A stretch of 64,000 nucleotides of DNA from the NCBI GenBank assembly GCA_029263395.1, contig JAJCXO010000282.1, positions 62,001-126,000 on the forward strand. Direction: 5' to 3'. This stretch comes from Acidobacteriota bacterium (GTDB taxonomy: Bacteria > Acidobacteriota > Thermoanaerobaculia > Multivoradales > J023). The notes below the pieces were generated by a model. That model searched no databases and was not told the origin of the DNA. It saw only the letters and a list, made by a program, of their open reading frames with translations. Numbering within the stretch: the first letter of the stretch is position 1; the number at the start of each line of letters is the position of its first letter. Positions 34,595 through 42,643 of this stretch are shown here, one piece after another. A program made the translations under genes and the position numbers.

Positions 34595-37248
34595 CCCCTG
34601 AACGCTTTCGGCGAGCCAACGAGCTGTTCCAAGTCGCCTTGGAACAGAACGGAGAGCTCGATCCGTCGGCGCAGTCACATCTCCTCGACCGTGTGTGCCA
34701 GGACGATCCAGAGCTACGCCAGGAGGTTGACTCCCTGCTGGCTGCCCACCACCGAGCGGGCAGCTTTCTAGAAGATACGGTCGCCGCCGAGGCGAAACGA
34801 TTCACCACGTCCCGAGACGGCACCCGTATCGGCGCCTACGAAGTGATCCGTCTGCTCGGCCAGGGCGGCATGAGCGCGGTCTACCTCGCGGTGCGGACCG
34901 ACGAACGGTATCGCAAAGAGGTGGCAATCAAGGTCCTCAAGCGGGGCTTGGACACCGACGAGATCCAACGTCGATTTCACCAGGAACGTCAGATCCTGGC
35001 CAACCTCGATCACCCCAACATTGCCCGCTTGCTGGATGCCGCGACCAGCGAGGATGGCCTGCCCTGCTTCGTAATGGAGGTGGTGGAAGGGGATCCGATC
35101 GACGTCTACTGCAATCGTCAACACCTACCTCTACCTCAGCGACTAGCGCTATTCCGCACCGTCTGCTCAGCGGTCCAAGCCGCCCACCGCAACCAGGTGG
35201 TGCACCGAGACCTCAAGCCCAGCAATATCCTAGTCACCGCTGGAGGTATCCCCAAGCTGCTCGACTTCGGCATCGCCAAATTGCTCGATCCCGCCGGCTT
35301 TCCTCAGACCATCGCCGCGACTGCATTGGCACACCGGCCAATGACCCCAGAATACGCCAGCCCCGAGCAAGTCCGAGGCGAAGCAATCACCACCGCCAGC
35401 GATATCTATTCCTTGGGGATCCTGCTGCATGTGCTGCTCACCGGCCGGCAGCCCTATCGCGTCGACACCCTCGAGCCCCGTGCGATGGAACGGGTCATCT
35501 GCGAACATGAAGTCATCAAGCCGAGCGCTGCCTTGGATCCCGAGACGGTACCCGGGCCACTCGAGAAGGTCCGCAGCCAACTTGTCGGCGACCTCGACAC
35601 GATTGTGCTGAAAGCCTTGGACAAGGAGGCGGACCAGCGTTACGGGTCCGTCGACCAACTCTCTGAGGACTTACGGCGCCATCTGGAGGGTCTGCCGATC
35701 CTCGCTCGCCGGCCGACGTTCCGCTACCGTGCCGGTAAGTTCCTCCGCCGCCATCGGACCGGGGTGTTGATGGCAATGTTATCTGTAATGTTGCTGGTGG
35801 CTGGCATCCTTGCAACGGCTTGGCAAGCTCACATTGCAAGCCTCGAACGGGCCACTGCTGAAGCGGAACGCCAGCGAGCGGAAGAGGTATCCGCGGCCCT
35901 CGAGCAGCTGTTCCAGGTTGCGGACCCCGGCCGGACCTCGGGCGAAGTGGTCACCGCCCGCGACCTGTTGGACAAGGCTGCCGAGGAATTCGTTTCGGAA
36001 CCATGGGAGCAACCGACAGTACAGGCGCAGTTGCTCGACACCATGGGCACCAGTTACCACGGGCTCGGTTTCTATGACGAAGCGCAGCAGACCTTGCAGA
36101 CAGCGCTTCGCATCCGCCGTCGAGCCTTGGGTACGCCCCACCTCGAGGTAGCCGAGACGCTGGAGAATCTTGGCGCGGTCCTCCAGGCAAAAGCTGCCTA
36201 TCGCGAGGCCAGCAAGCTCTCCCGCGAGGCGCTGACCATCCGCCGCCAGCTGCTTGGCCCGGAGCACCCCGTCGTTGCCGAGAGCCTCAACAACCTGGCC
36301 GCGGCCTATCGGGCGACAGATGATCTCGAGGCCGCGGAACCTTTGCTGCGGGAAGCCCTGGCGATCAAGCGTCGAGTGTTGGGCAACGAACACTTGTCCG
36401 TGGTCGTGGGTATCAACAACCTCGCTCAGCTGTTGAACGACCGCGCCAACTACCAGGCCAGCGAACCCCTGCTGCAGGAAGCTCTGACCGTCCGTCGTAA
36501 GCTCCTCGGCAACGTCCACCCGTTGGTCGCAGAGAGCCTCAACAACTTGGCTTCGGTGTTCTTGCGGCAGCAAAAACTCGACCAAGCCGAAATCACGTTT
36601 CGCGAAACCTTGGCCCTGCGTCGGCAGCTGTACGATGGTGATCATCCCTCCGTCGCCCGCAGCTTCGGCAATCTCGGGGTTGTGTTGGTAGATCAGGCCA
36701 ACTATGCCGATGCGGAACCCCTGCTACGCGAAGCGTTGGCCATGAAACGTCGACTGTTGGGCGACGAACATCCCAGCCTGGCTTTCACCCAGCATACTCT
36801 CGGGCAGACCCGTGAAGCCCGAGGCGATACCACCGACGCCGAGGCCTTGTTCCGCGAAGCTCTCAGGTTACGTCGACAAGCGCTGGCCGAAGACCACCGC
36901 CACATCGCAACCTCCGCCCTGGCCCTTGGCCAATTACTGCTCGACCGTGGCGACCTCACCCATGCTGAGCCGCTGATCCGTGAAGCCGTGGTCATCCAAT
37001 GCCTCAAGCAAGCCGACCCGTGGCGCTTGGCCGAGGCCGAAAGTGCCCTCGGCGGCCTTCTTTTGGTGGCGGGAGATACCATCCGTGCCGAGGCCATCTT
37101 GACCACAAGCCACCAAGGTTTGGTCGACGGCCTAGGGCCAAACGATCGACGAGTCGCACGCGCTAAAGCTCGCTTGGACGCTTTGTACGAGATCCCGGGT
37201 CGATCCAAAGACGCCAGGCTCTACCGATCCTCGACCGAAACGGACTGA
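34591..37248 (+). CDS. Transmembrane Ser/Thr protein kinase with TPR sensor domain
   Basis: The 885-residue protein has a short helical N-terminus, a Hanks-type kinase domain (glycine loop LLGQGGMSAVYLA near 88, catalytic Lys114 in VAIKVLK, HRDLKPSNIL near 205, DFG near 225, TPEYASPEQ near 250), one transmembrane helix near 391-412, and about ten kinesin-light-chain-like TPR repeats to the end (for example LNNLAAAYRATDDLEAAEPL). The kinase is cytoplasmic; the TPR part should lie in the periplasm. The sigma factor gene overlaps it, so phosphorylation of the sigma factor is likely. Its 3' end overlaps the metalloprotease-like gene by 28 bases. Confidence 0.92.
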   Translation: MTPERFRRANELFQVALEQNGELDPSAQSHLLDRVCQDDPELRQEVDSLLAAHHRAGSFLEDTVAAEAKRFTTSRDGTRIGAYEVIRLLGQGGMSAVYLAVRTDERYRKEVAIKVLKRGLDTDEIQRRFHQERQILANLDHPNIARLLDAATSEDGLPCFVMEVVEGDPIDVYCNRQHLPLPQRLALFRTVCSAVQAAHRNQVVHRDLKPSNILVTAGGIPKLLDFGIAKLLDPAGFPQTIAATALAHRPMTPEYASPEQVRGEAITTASDIYSLGILLHVLLTGRQPYRVDTLEPRAMERVICEHEVIKPSAALDPETVPGPLEKVRSQLVGDLDTIVLKALDKEADQRYGSVDQLSEDLRRHLEGLPILARRPTFRYRAGKFLRRHRTGVLMAMLSVMLLVAGILATAWQAHIASLERATAEAERQRAEEVSAALEQLFQVADPGRTSGEVVTARDLLDKAAEEFVSEPWEQPTVQAQLLDTMGTSYHGLGFYDEAQQTLQTALRIRRRALGTPHLEVAETLENLGAVLQAKAAYREASKLSREALTIRRQLLGPEHPVVAESLNNLAAAYRATDDLEAAEPLLREALAIKRRVLGNEHLSVVVGINNLAQLLNDRANYQASEPLLQEALTVRRKLLGNVHPLVAESLNNLASVFLRQQKLDQAEITFRETLALRRQLYDGDHPSVARSFGNLGVVLVDQANYADAEPLLREALAMKRRLLGDEHPSLAFTQHTLGQTREARGDTTDAEALFREALRLRRQALAEDHRHIATSALALGQLLLDRGDLTHAEPLIREAVVIQCLKQADPWRLAEAESALGGLLLVAGDTIRAEAILTTSHQGLVDGLGPNDRRVARAKARLDALYEIPGRSKDARLYRSSTETD

Positions 37249-38405
37249 TCGAGCCGTCGAAGAGACTCGGCGAGCATGGCGGAGCCGGCTTCGGAAGCCA
37301 ATTCGTCAACCCTTAGAGTTGCGAGGGCGGCGAGGACCAGAGCCTGCATGCGGGGAGATCTCTTGTCTGCCACATGTTCACGGTCGAAAACTTCCAACTG
37401 ACGAGCTGCACGAACAATCAGCTGTTGCAGCACACGGAAAGCTCCGTCTGAGAGCGGTGGGTCACCACGGTAGAGGTCTAGACGTCGACCCGGGTGATAA
37501 CTCGGGAAGTGTTCCAGGCCGATGAAGCGCAGGAACCAATCACTGCGGTAGTGTCCTTCGGCGGCGACGATCCCAGCGTAGTCGGCGATCAGCTCATCGA
37601 GCAGGTTGTTCCGCATGGAGCCGAAGATGCGACGCGTGAAGTAGTGCGTGCATTCGTGCTCGCGACGAATGATCAGCGACTTTTGACGCCAGATCTCCTC
37701 GTCGAGCCCCATCTCGTCTGCTTCGACCGCGCTGTAGGGCCCGTCGGAGAGCAAGATGAAACGATCCTGATAGAGCTTTTTCCGCTGACGAATATAGGCA
37801 AACTCTTCCTTCCAAGTCTCACGTTCGGGCTCACTGTTGCTCACCCACTCTGCCTGCAGGGCGCGGATGCGACACCAGTTGTTGAATCCTCCGATCATTT
37901 TGGCGCCCATCGAATCCGGCACCGCAACCGGTTCATTACGATTGGTGAGGGCGCGCACGAAAGCCTTGAACTGCGGTCGACCGCTGAGAGTGATGATCGG
38001 GATATGTCCCGCGAGACTCGGATAGATCGCGAGCTCAACGGTCCCCGGCGCATCGATCACGAGGCCCGTCGCTTCCTCGAACTCGTCGGGATCACGGCCT
38101 TGGAGCGTCGCCGCTCGGTAAGCCGGCGTCTGACTGATCCCCTCCTGAATCGGGAAGCGCAACTGTGGCAAATAGCGTTGCAGAGTCTCGAAGGCACGGC
38201 TGTTTTGACCAGCCTCATCAGCCCAAGCCCGCCAGGTGCTGGCGAATGGCTCGTCTGGAAGGGGGAGCTCGGCCAACAACCGAGACTCGGTCGGATCGAA
38301 AGCACTCTCGTTGTAAACCAAGAGCTCCTCAACCTCATGCCGCGAAGCTCCTGCGGCCACGATCTGCTCAGCTCGCTGTTTGGGACTCATTCCTTCCTGG
38401 CTCAT
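37221..38405 (-). CDS. Putative zinc metalloprotease, divergent to the RiPP precursor
   Basis: The 394-residue protein has no family I can name with certainty. It contains HECTH at residues 250-254, an HExxH zinc-protease motif, within SLIIRREHECTHYFTRRIFG, followed by LLDELIADYAGI near 268, whose Glu/Asp could supply the third zinc ligand. The first 200 residues are helical and charged. I chose the ATG at 38405 with GGAG upstream; a TTG five codons earlier and an ATG five codons later are alternatives. It is divergent from precursor 1 (182-base gap), so it may be an accessory peptidase or immunity protein of the RiPP locus. Confidence 0.6.
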   Translation of the reverse strand: MSQEGMSPKQRAEQIVAAGASRHEVEELLVYNESAFDPTESRLLAELPLPDEPFASTWRAWADEAGQNSRAFETLQRYLPQLRFPIQEGISQTPAYRAATLQGRDPDEFEEATGLVIDAPGTVELAIYPSLAGHIPIITLSGRPQFKAFVRALTNRNEPVAVPDSMGAKMIGGFNNWCRIRALQAEWVSNSEPERETWKEEFAYIRQRKKLYQDRFILLSDGPYSAVEADEMGLDEEIWRQKSLIIRREHECTHYFTRRIFGSMRNNLLDELIADYAGIVAAEGHYRSDWFLRFIGLEHFPSYHPGRRLDLYRGDPPLSDGAFRVLQQLIVRAARQLEVFDREHVADKRSPRMQALVLAALATLRVDELASEAGSAMLAESLRRLDQSVSVEDR

Positions 38406-38527
38406 CCGAAGACTCTCCAAATCGCGGTTCGGTCAGCGGTCATTTTGGCCCCACCGATACAATCCACGGCAACGTGGACCACTCTGCTGCTGAGATGTGT
38501 CGGATCCAGATGGCTGACAAGCCTACA

Positions 38528-38556
38528 TTGACATGCTCCGCTCGCGGCGTTAATCT
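38528..38556 (+). promoter_or_regulatory. Sigma-70-type promoter of RiPP precursor 1
   Basis: TTGACA (38528-38533), a 17-base spacer, and TAATCT (38551-38556) match the consensus -35 and -10 boxes with ideal spacing. Transcription would begin near 38563, giving a leader of about 25 bases before the ATG at 38588, with AGGAG at 38574-38578. Confidence 0.7.
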
Positions 38557-38587
38557 GGTTAAATTCTTTCTTCAGGAGAATTGCACA

Positions 38588-38737
38588 ATGAGCGACAGCA
38601 CCCTTCATCAGGATGAGCACCCCCAGAGCACCGAAGAGCCGGAAGTCGCTTCGGAAGCTCAGGAACTGAGCGACGAGGATCTCGAGCACGTTGCCGGTGG
38701 CTGGACTGGCGACGACGGCGGCAACGGCGGGGGCTGA
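38588..38737 (+). CDS. RiPP precursor peptide 1, double-glycine leader, Gly-rich core
   Basis: The 49-residue peptide has an acidic leader ending in ELSDEDLEHVAGG (Gly37-Gly38) and a core of only 11 residues, WTGDDGGNGGG, with one Thr and no Cys. The leader end matches that of precursor 2 (ELSEDELEEVAGG), and both cores start with Trp. The C39 peptidase encoded at 54124 would cut after Gly-Gly. AGGAG lies 9 bases before the ATG, and a strong promoter lies upstream. The core is too poor in Ser/Thr/Cys for a normal lanthipeptide. The next gene may begin inside it. Confidence 0.8.
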   Translation: MSDSTLHQDEHPQSTEEPEVASEAQELSDEDLEHVAGGWTGDDGGNGGG

Positions 38738-39773
38738 CCTCGTTCTGAAGGAGTACCACGCCGGCCTCTGGTGGCCGCTGGTTTCTCGTTATCTGGAGGC
38801 CGCCAACCGACAGCCCCTCGACGACGAGTCTTTAGTCCTCGGACTGCTCCATCGTCTACCGTATGATGCTCTGACTGCTCTGGAATATCCTCTGCGGTCT
38901 GAAGACAGGCCCGCTCTCCCCGACATCTCGCAGCGAATCGAGACACCTTCGCAAGTCGAGTTTTTGGTGGGTGCCTGCGATAGGCCGTGGGCAAAAATGC
39001 TGCGCGACTGGAGTCGGGCCCGCCAGCTCCAAACGTCGGGCCATTTGGCCAAGGTAGAGGCGGTTTGGCTCGAATTCGACCTCCGCCGGACCGAGCAACC
39101 CGAGCCTCTGCTGTGTCTCTACCTGCCGCCTGACGATCGCAACGATTTGCTCGCCTGGCTCGACCTTCTCCCCGGCGGCCCGCACCGGGATTCCAGACCG
39201 CAGCAAGCCGCTACGGTCCAGCGCGCCCATAAAGCGGCTCCGTCCGGCGCCAGCCTGATGTACCTATTCGACCTGTCGGCGCGAGATCCGGGCTCGATTC
39301 GTCTCGAGTGGTTCGGTGTCACTCTTGCTGAAATGGCTCCCTTTCTCGACCGTCTCGGCAGTCCGACCCCTACCTGGTGGAAAAACTTGCCCGAACTGAT
39401 CGGAGACGGACGTCGACTGCACTTCTCTTTCGACATCAGATCCGATGGCACCCTTGGTGATCGCATCGGGATCGAGACCTCTTTTGCCAAGCTACCCCCG
39501 AATGAGCCACGCTGGGGGCAGCTGTTCAAGCGACTGATCGACGGCGGACTCAGTGATCCGCAGGCCCTGGATTCGATCCAACGTTGGCTCGGCCAAGATC
39601 GTTCGACCACCGCTGGGGCGCTCTGGCCACCACAGTCCGAGCTTGCCGACGGCCACTTGGCTCGGGTACTGAGTCACGTCAAAGTTGTCGGTAAAGGGCA
39701 AGAGGATCCGATCGCCAAGACGTACCTGCTCTTTCGCTATCTTGCAGAGCGTCCAGTCAAGAGGTCCGCATGA
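38691..39773 (+). CDS. Uncharacterised RiPP-locus protein following precursor 1
   Basis: I do not recognise this 360-residue protein. It alternates strands and helices: VEAVWLEFDLRR near 120, PLLCLYLPPDDR near 138, RLHFSFDIRSDGTLGDRIGI near 240, and a C-terminal LARVLSHVKVVGKG near 330 followed by AKTYLLFRYL. The ending resembles a motif I recall from proteins found beside other peptide-maturation genes, but I cannot name the family. No ATG is available: the start is TTG at 38691 or GTG at 38697, both inside the precursor gene in another frame, or a CTG near 38745. An AAGGAG at 38748 has no usable start after it. It overlaps the next gene by ATGA. Confidence 0.65.
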   Translation: MPVAGLATTAATAGADLVLKEYHAGLWWPLVSRYLEAANRQPLDDESLVLGLLHRLPYDALTALEYPLRSEDRPALPDISQRIETPSQVEFLVGACDRPWAKMLRDWSRARQLQTSGHLAKVEAVWLEFDLRRTEQPEPLLCLYLPPDDRNDLLAWLDLLPGGPHRDSRPQQAATVQRAHKAAPSGASLMYLFDLSARDPGSIRLEWFGVTLAEMAPFLDRLGSPTPTWWKNLPELIGDGRRLHFSFDIRSDGTLGDRIGIETSFAKLPPNEPRWGQLFKRLIDGGLSDPQALDSIQRWLGQDRSTTAGALWPPQSELADGHLARVLSHVKVVGKGQEDPIAKTYLLFRYLAERPVKRSA

Positions 39774-40495
39774 GTCACCCACCAACGAACGGCCCACCCA
39801 TGAACCTGGTGTCGGCGGCCGATCGCTCACGCAAGGTTTGGATGCAGCACATCGCCGCCAGCGGCCCACCAGGAGAAGACTGGTGCGAAGTCTACGGGCG
39901 CCACGATGAGGTCGAAAGAATCAGTACCGAGGCGCTGGTACTTTTGCGCCAGCATCGTTTGGAGGAAGGTCGGGCGAGGCTCACTGATGCGTCCAAAGAA
40001 CGGCAACAACTGCCGCCAGGACTCCAAGGTTCGATCGTAGCGGTCCTAGATCGATGGTATTTCGGCACCGAGGGTTACGCGCTGTTCCTGGAAGGAGAGC
40101 TCGACCGGGCCGCCGAGGCGATGGAAAAGGCACGCCAGGCGGTGATCGCGGCGCTGTCGGAAGCTCCGTTCTTGATGCCACTCGCCAACCATTGCCAGGA
40201 ATTCACCATGCACCGTGCCCGTATCGAGCGTAACCGGCGACGCTGGGCCGAGATGTGGACACACATCGACGAGGCCCGCAACATGCTCATCGAACGTCAG
40301 CCTTTATGCCGCTTGCAGGACGGCAGCACGATCGACTTGCAGACACTTCAGCACTTCTATGAGGCGCTGGACCTCGCTAAGGAAGAACGTTCGGCGGTTG
40401 GAGTCTTGGACAGCTTGGAGCAGCGTGACCGACTGTTCGGTGCTTTTCTGCGGCGGCTGCTTACGCCTCCAGATTTCACCATCGTCGGGCCCTGA
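39770..40495 (+). CDS. Helical protein of unknown function in the RiPP locus
   Basis: The 241-residue protein is predicted to be all-helical, with TPR-like periodicity: VERISTEALVLLRQHRLEEG near 48, GYALFLEGELDRAAEAMEKA near 102, and a Glu/Arg-rich C-terminal half. It has no motif I recognise. The start overlaps the preceding stop (ATGA), so it is coupled to the unknown protein before it. It may be a scaffold or chaperone for the maturation enzymes. Confidence 0.65.
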   Translation: MSHPPTNGPPMNLVSAADRSRKVWMQHIAASGPPGEDWCEVYGRHDEVERISTEALVLLRQHRLEEGRARLTDASKERQQLPPGLQGSIVAVLDRWYFGTEGYALFLEGELDRAAEAMEKARQAVIAALSEAPFLMPLANHCQEFTMHRARIERNRRRWAEMWTHIDEARNMLIERQPLCRLQDGSTIDLQTLQHFYEALDLAKEERSAVGVLDSLEQRDRLFGAFLRRLLTPPDFTIVGP

Positions 40496-40525
40496 CGGCA
40501 ACAACGAAGAGGTTGGGCGCCGCCA

Positions 40526-41515
40526 TCAGGCATCTGTAATCGCCTTCCACGCCAAGTGATAAGCCAAAGCTTCTTCCGGACGACTGGTGCCGAGGGCATT
40601 GGCAATACCGTGCAGCGCTTTGAACATCGGCGTAAAGTACGCGGCGGTGGCGAATGGATCGAAGCGTTCAGCTGGATACCGATGCTCGACCAGATCGCGA
40701 AGCCGGGCGAGAGCACCCGGCCAGCTCTGCAACTCTTCAGGATTACGCCATTCGAAGGACGATTCGTCCAGAATTCCGTTCAGTCCGCTGGCGGCGGTGT
40801 GGCTTTCGAGCCGGCTCAGCCACTCGGCTTCGTCCGGGCCGGCGGCTCCCGTCCTGACGAGCAGCGCACGGATCAACCAATCTCGATGGTAGGCCAGATA
40901 AGCAGCGGCTGAGTCACCGTCCGGCATCAGTCCTCCGAGACCGTCGATCAACAACTCGAGAAGTAAGCGCCGACGACGCCCCAACGTCATCGGATGCCGC
41001 CACCCAGCAACGAGCTGTTGGCAACCGACAGCCAATGTTTCTACCAGCAACCCAACCACGTCGTCATCATTGAGCAATGGATCAGCGCCCAGGCTGACAC
41101 TGCTGCGACGGTAGCTCGGGAACACCAACCGAGGCGGCGGATCCGGGCCCCGCCCGTTGTTCGCTGCCGCTTCGTCCTCGCTGTCGATCGCAGGCGCCTC
41201 GGTCACTCTCCGCGGTGAAGTGATGGCGGGCAGGTCGGCCAGAAAGGGCTCGCACACCTTGATCAATCGGCCTCGCGTAGCCTCAGCCAAGTCAGCATTT
41301 TGCGAATGAAACCGGATTTTCAAATGCCCGCCACCGAGTGGGTAGCGTAGCCACCAGAGTCGAGCGGAAGCCATGTCGAGTTGCTCGACGATAGGCCGGA
41401 GGCAGCTGTCGACGGCCGCATCGAGGTTCCCCGAACAGTAGAGATTTGCACTCCACACTGGATCGGAGGGCACGGCGGTCGAACTTGCCTGCACAGTCTT
41501 TCCGGAAGGCTTCAC
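40526..41515 (-). CDS. SpaB_C-type (thiopeptide elimination domain) protein, minus-strand copy
   Basis: The 329-residue protein matches the lantibiotic dehydratase C-terminal/thiopeptide-type domain: SANLYCSGNLDAAVDSCLRP near 23, LWWLRYPLGGGHLKIRFH near 53, and a C-terminal helix pair with LHGIANALGTSRPEEA. In thiopeptide systems such proteins eliminate glutamate from glutamylated Ser/Thr or build pyridine rings. It is paralogous to the protein at 41573 (both have YRDWLIR/HRDWLIR and IANALG/LANALG). It starts with GTG and is divergent from that paralogue with a 57-base gap, so it sits in the opposite direction inside the maturation genes. Confidence 0.8.
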   Translation of the reverse strand: MKPSGKTVQASSTAVPSDPVWSANLYCSGNLDAAVDSCLRPIVEQLDMASARLWWLRYPLGGGHLKIRFHSQNADLAEATRGRLIKVCEPFLADLPAITSPRRVTEAPAIDSEDEAAANNGRGPDPPPRLVFPSYRRSSVSLGADPLLNDDDVVGLLVETLAVGCQQLVAGWRHPMTLGRRRRLLLELLIDGLGGLMPDGDSAAAYLAYHRDWLIRALLVRTGAAGPDEAEWLSRLESHTAASGLNGILDESSFEWRNPEELQSWPGALARLRDLVEHRYPAERFDPFATAAYFTPMFKALHGIANALGTSRPEEALAYHLAWKAITDA

Positions 41516-41572
41516 TTGGCCACCTGCTCTTCACTGGTCATCTGTCAGTCAATCATAGACAATCATGCTGTC

Positions 41573-42643
41573 ATGAAGGTCTCAGATCAACCGAAAGGTG
41601 ACTCTCCGAACACCAATGATTTGTCGGCGGCTACAACGCGACGACCCGATCCTCTGTTGACCGCCAGTCTCTACGCTTCCGGTGCGATTGACGAAGCCAT
41701 CACGGGATGGATCGTGCCTCTCCGGGCTCGCTTGCTCAGCCTCGAGGGAGACTCTGGCAGGTACCTGTGGCTCTGGCGTCACACTCGACATGGAGAGCAC
41801 CTCAAGCTCAGGATCCACGCCGACCCTGGCAAACGAGCTGAGCTGTCCCAAGCCGTGGAAGAGACTGCTCGAGGATTCCTTGCCAAGCTTCAGCCACACG
41901 AACCATCGGCGCCAAGCCGTTCTGCATCGCGGCCACCGATCGACGCCGACGAAGACTCCGAACCGTTACCTCGCGATCGATCGTTCCGGTTCACTCAATA
42001 CCTTCGTCAAGCACCGATTCTTGGTAATCCTTTGCTCCAGGCTGACGATGAATACACCGATCGTTTCTGCCGATGTTCAGGTTTTGGCCACCACTGGTTC
42101 CTGGATGAACTCGGCACGTCGGGTTGGAGTCGGGAACTGCCAGCAACTTGGTTTACGATCTTCTTCGCGACTGCGATCGAGGTGGCCGGCATTGCCCCGG
42201 GTTCCTGTCTCCGAACCTATCGGGACTGGCTGATCCGCCTGCCGCTGCTGAAGATGAAGTCGACTCAGCAACACGCCGATGCTTGGACTCTCAAACTTCA
42301 GCAGCGTTCGAGCGCCTGGGACTCAGGTGGTTTCGAAGATCTCCCGAGCGCTCTCGAGAGGGCTTCCGGAACGATGGCTGCGGCCTGGCGTGAAGCACTC
42401 GTTTCGCTATTCGATTACGCCCGGATCCATGCCGAGACCCCGGCCTTCGAACGTGATCCGTTCGCCCGCACGATTCTAGATCTGCCTTTGGCCAAAGTCC
42501 TGCTGGCGCTCGCCAACGCCCTCGGCTTGTCGATGTTCGATCAAGCGGTGCTAGTCCATCGCCTGCTCGCGACACATGACCCCGAGCTCGCCGCCGAGAG
42601 CCTTCGCCTGGAAGCACCCAGCGCTTTGGAAGCTTCTCGATGA
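41573..42643 (+). CDS. SpaB_C-type (thiopeptide elimination domain) protein, copy 2
   Basis: The 356-residue protein has LTASLYASGAIDEAITGWIV near 28, RYLWLWRHTRHGEHLKLRIH near 63, and TYRDWLIRLPLLKM near 220. The central FIRY...HLRLRF motif of the family has become WLWRHTRHGEHLKLRIH, so one usual Arg-Tyr is changed while HLKLR is kept. I chose the ATG at 41573. Its stop overlaps the dehydratase start by ATGA, which suggests the two proteins work as partners, as the glutamylation and elimination halves of a split LanB. Confidence 0.82.
   Translation: MKVSDQPKGDSPNTNDLSAATTRRPDPLLTASLYASGAIDEAITGWIVPLRARLLSLEGDSGRYLWLWRHTRHGEHLKLRIHADPGKRAELSQAVEETARGFLAKLQPHEPSAPSRSASRPPIDADEDSEPLPRDRSFRFTQYLRQAPILGNPLLQADDEYTDRFCRCSGFGHHWFLDELGTSGWSRELPATWFTIFFATAIEVAGIAPGSCLRTYRDWLIRLPLLKMKSTQQHADAWTLKLQQRSSAWDSGGFEDLPSALERASGTMAAAWREALVSLFDYARIHAETPAFERDPFARTILDLPLAKVLLALANALGLSMFDQAVLVHRLLATHDPELAAESLRLEAPSALEASR

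Noticed and set aside
37494-38531. Open frame antisense to the HExxH protein
   Set aside because: Codon pattern and the HExxH/Glu motif support the minus strand; the plus-strand frame has no family features.
38691-40495. LanC cyclase
   Set aside because: Neither protein shows the LanC zinc-ligand Cys and Cys-His motifs or the Gly-rich double-helical toroid repeats.
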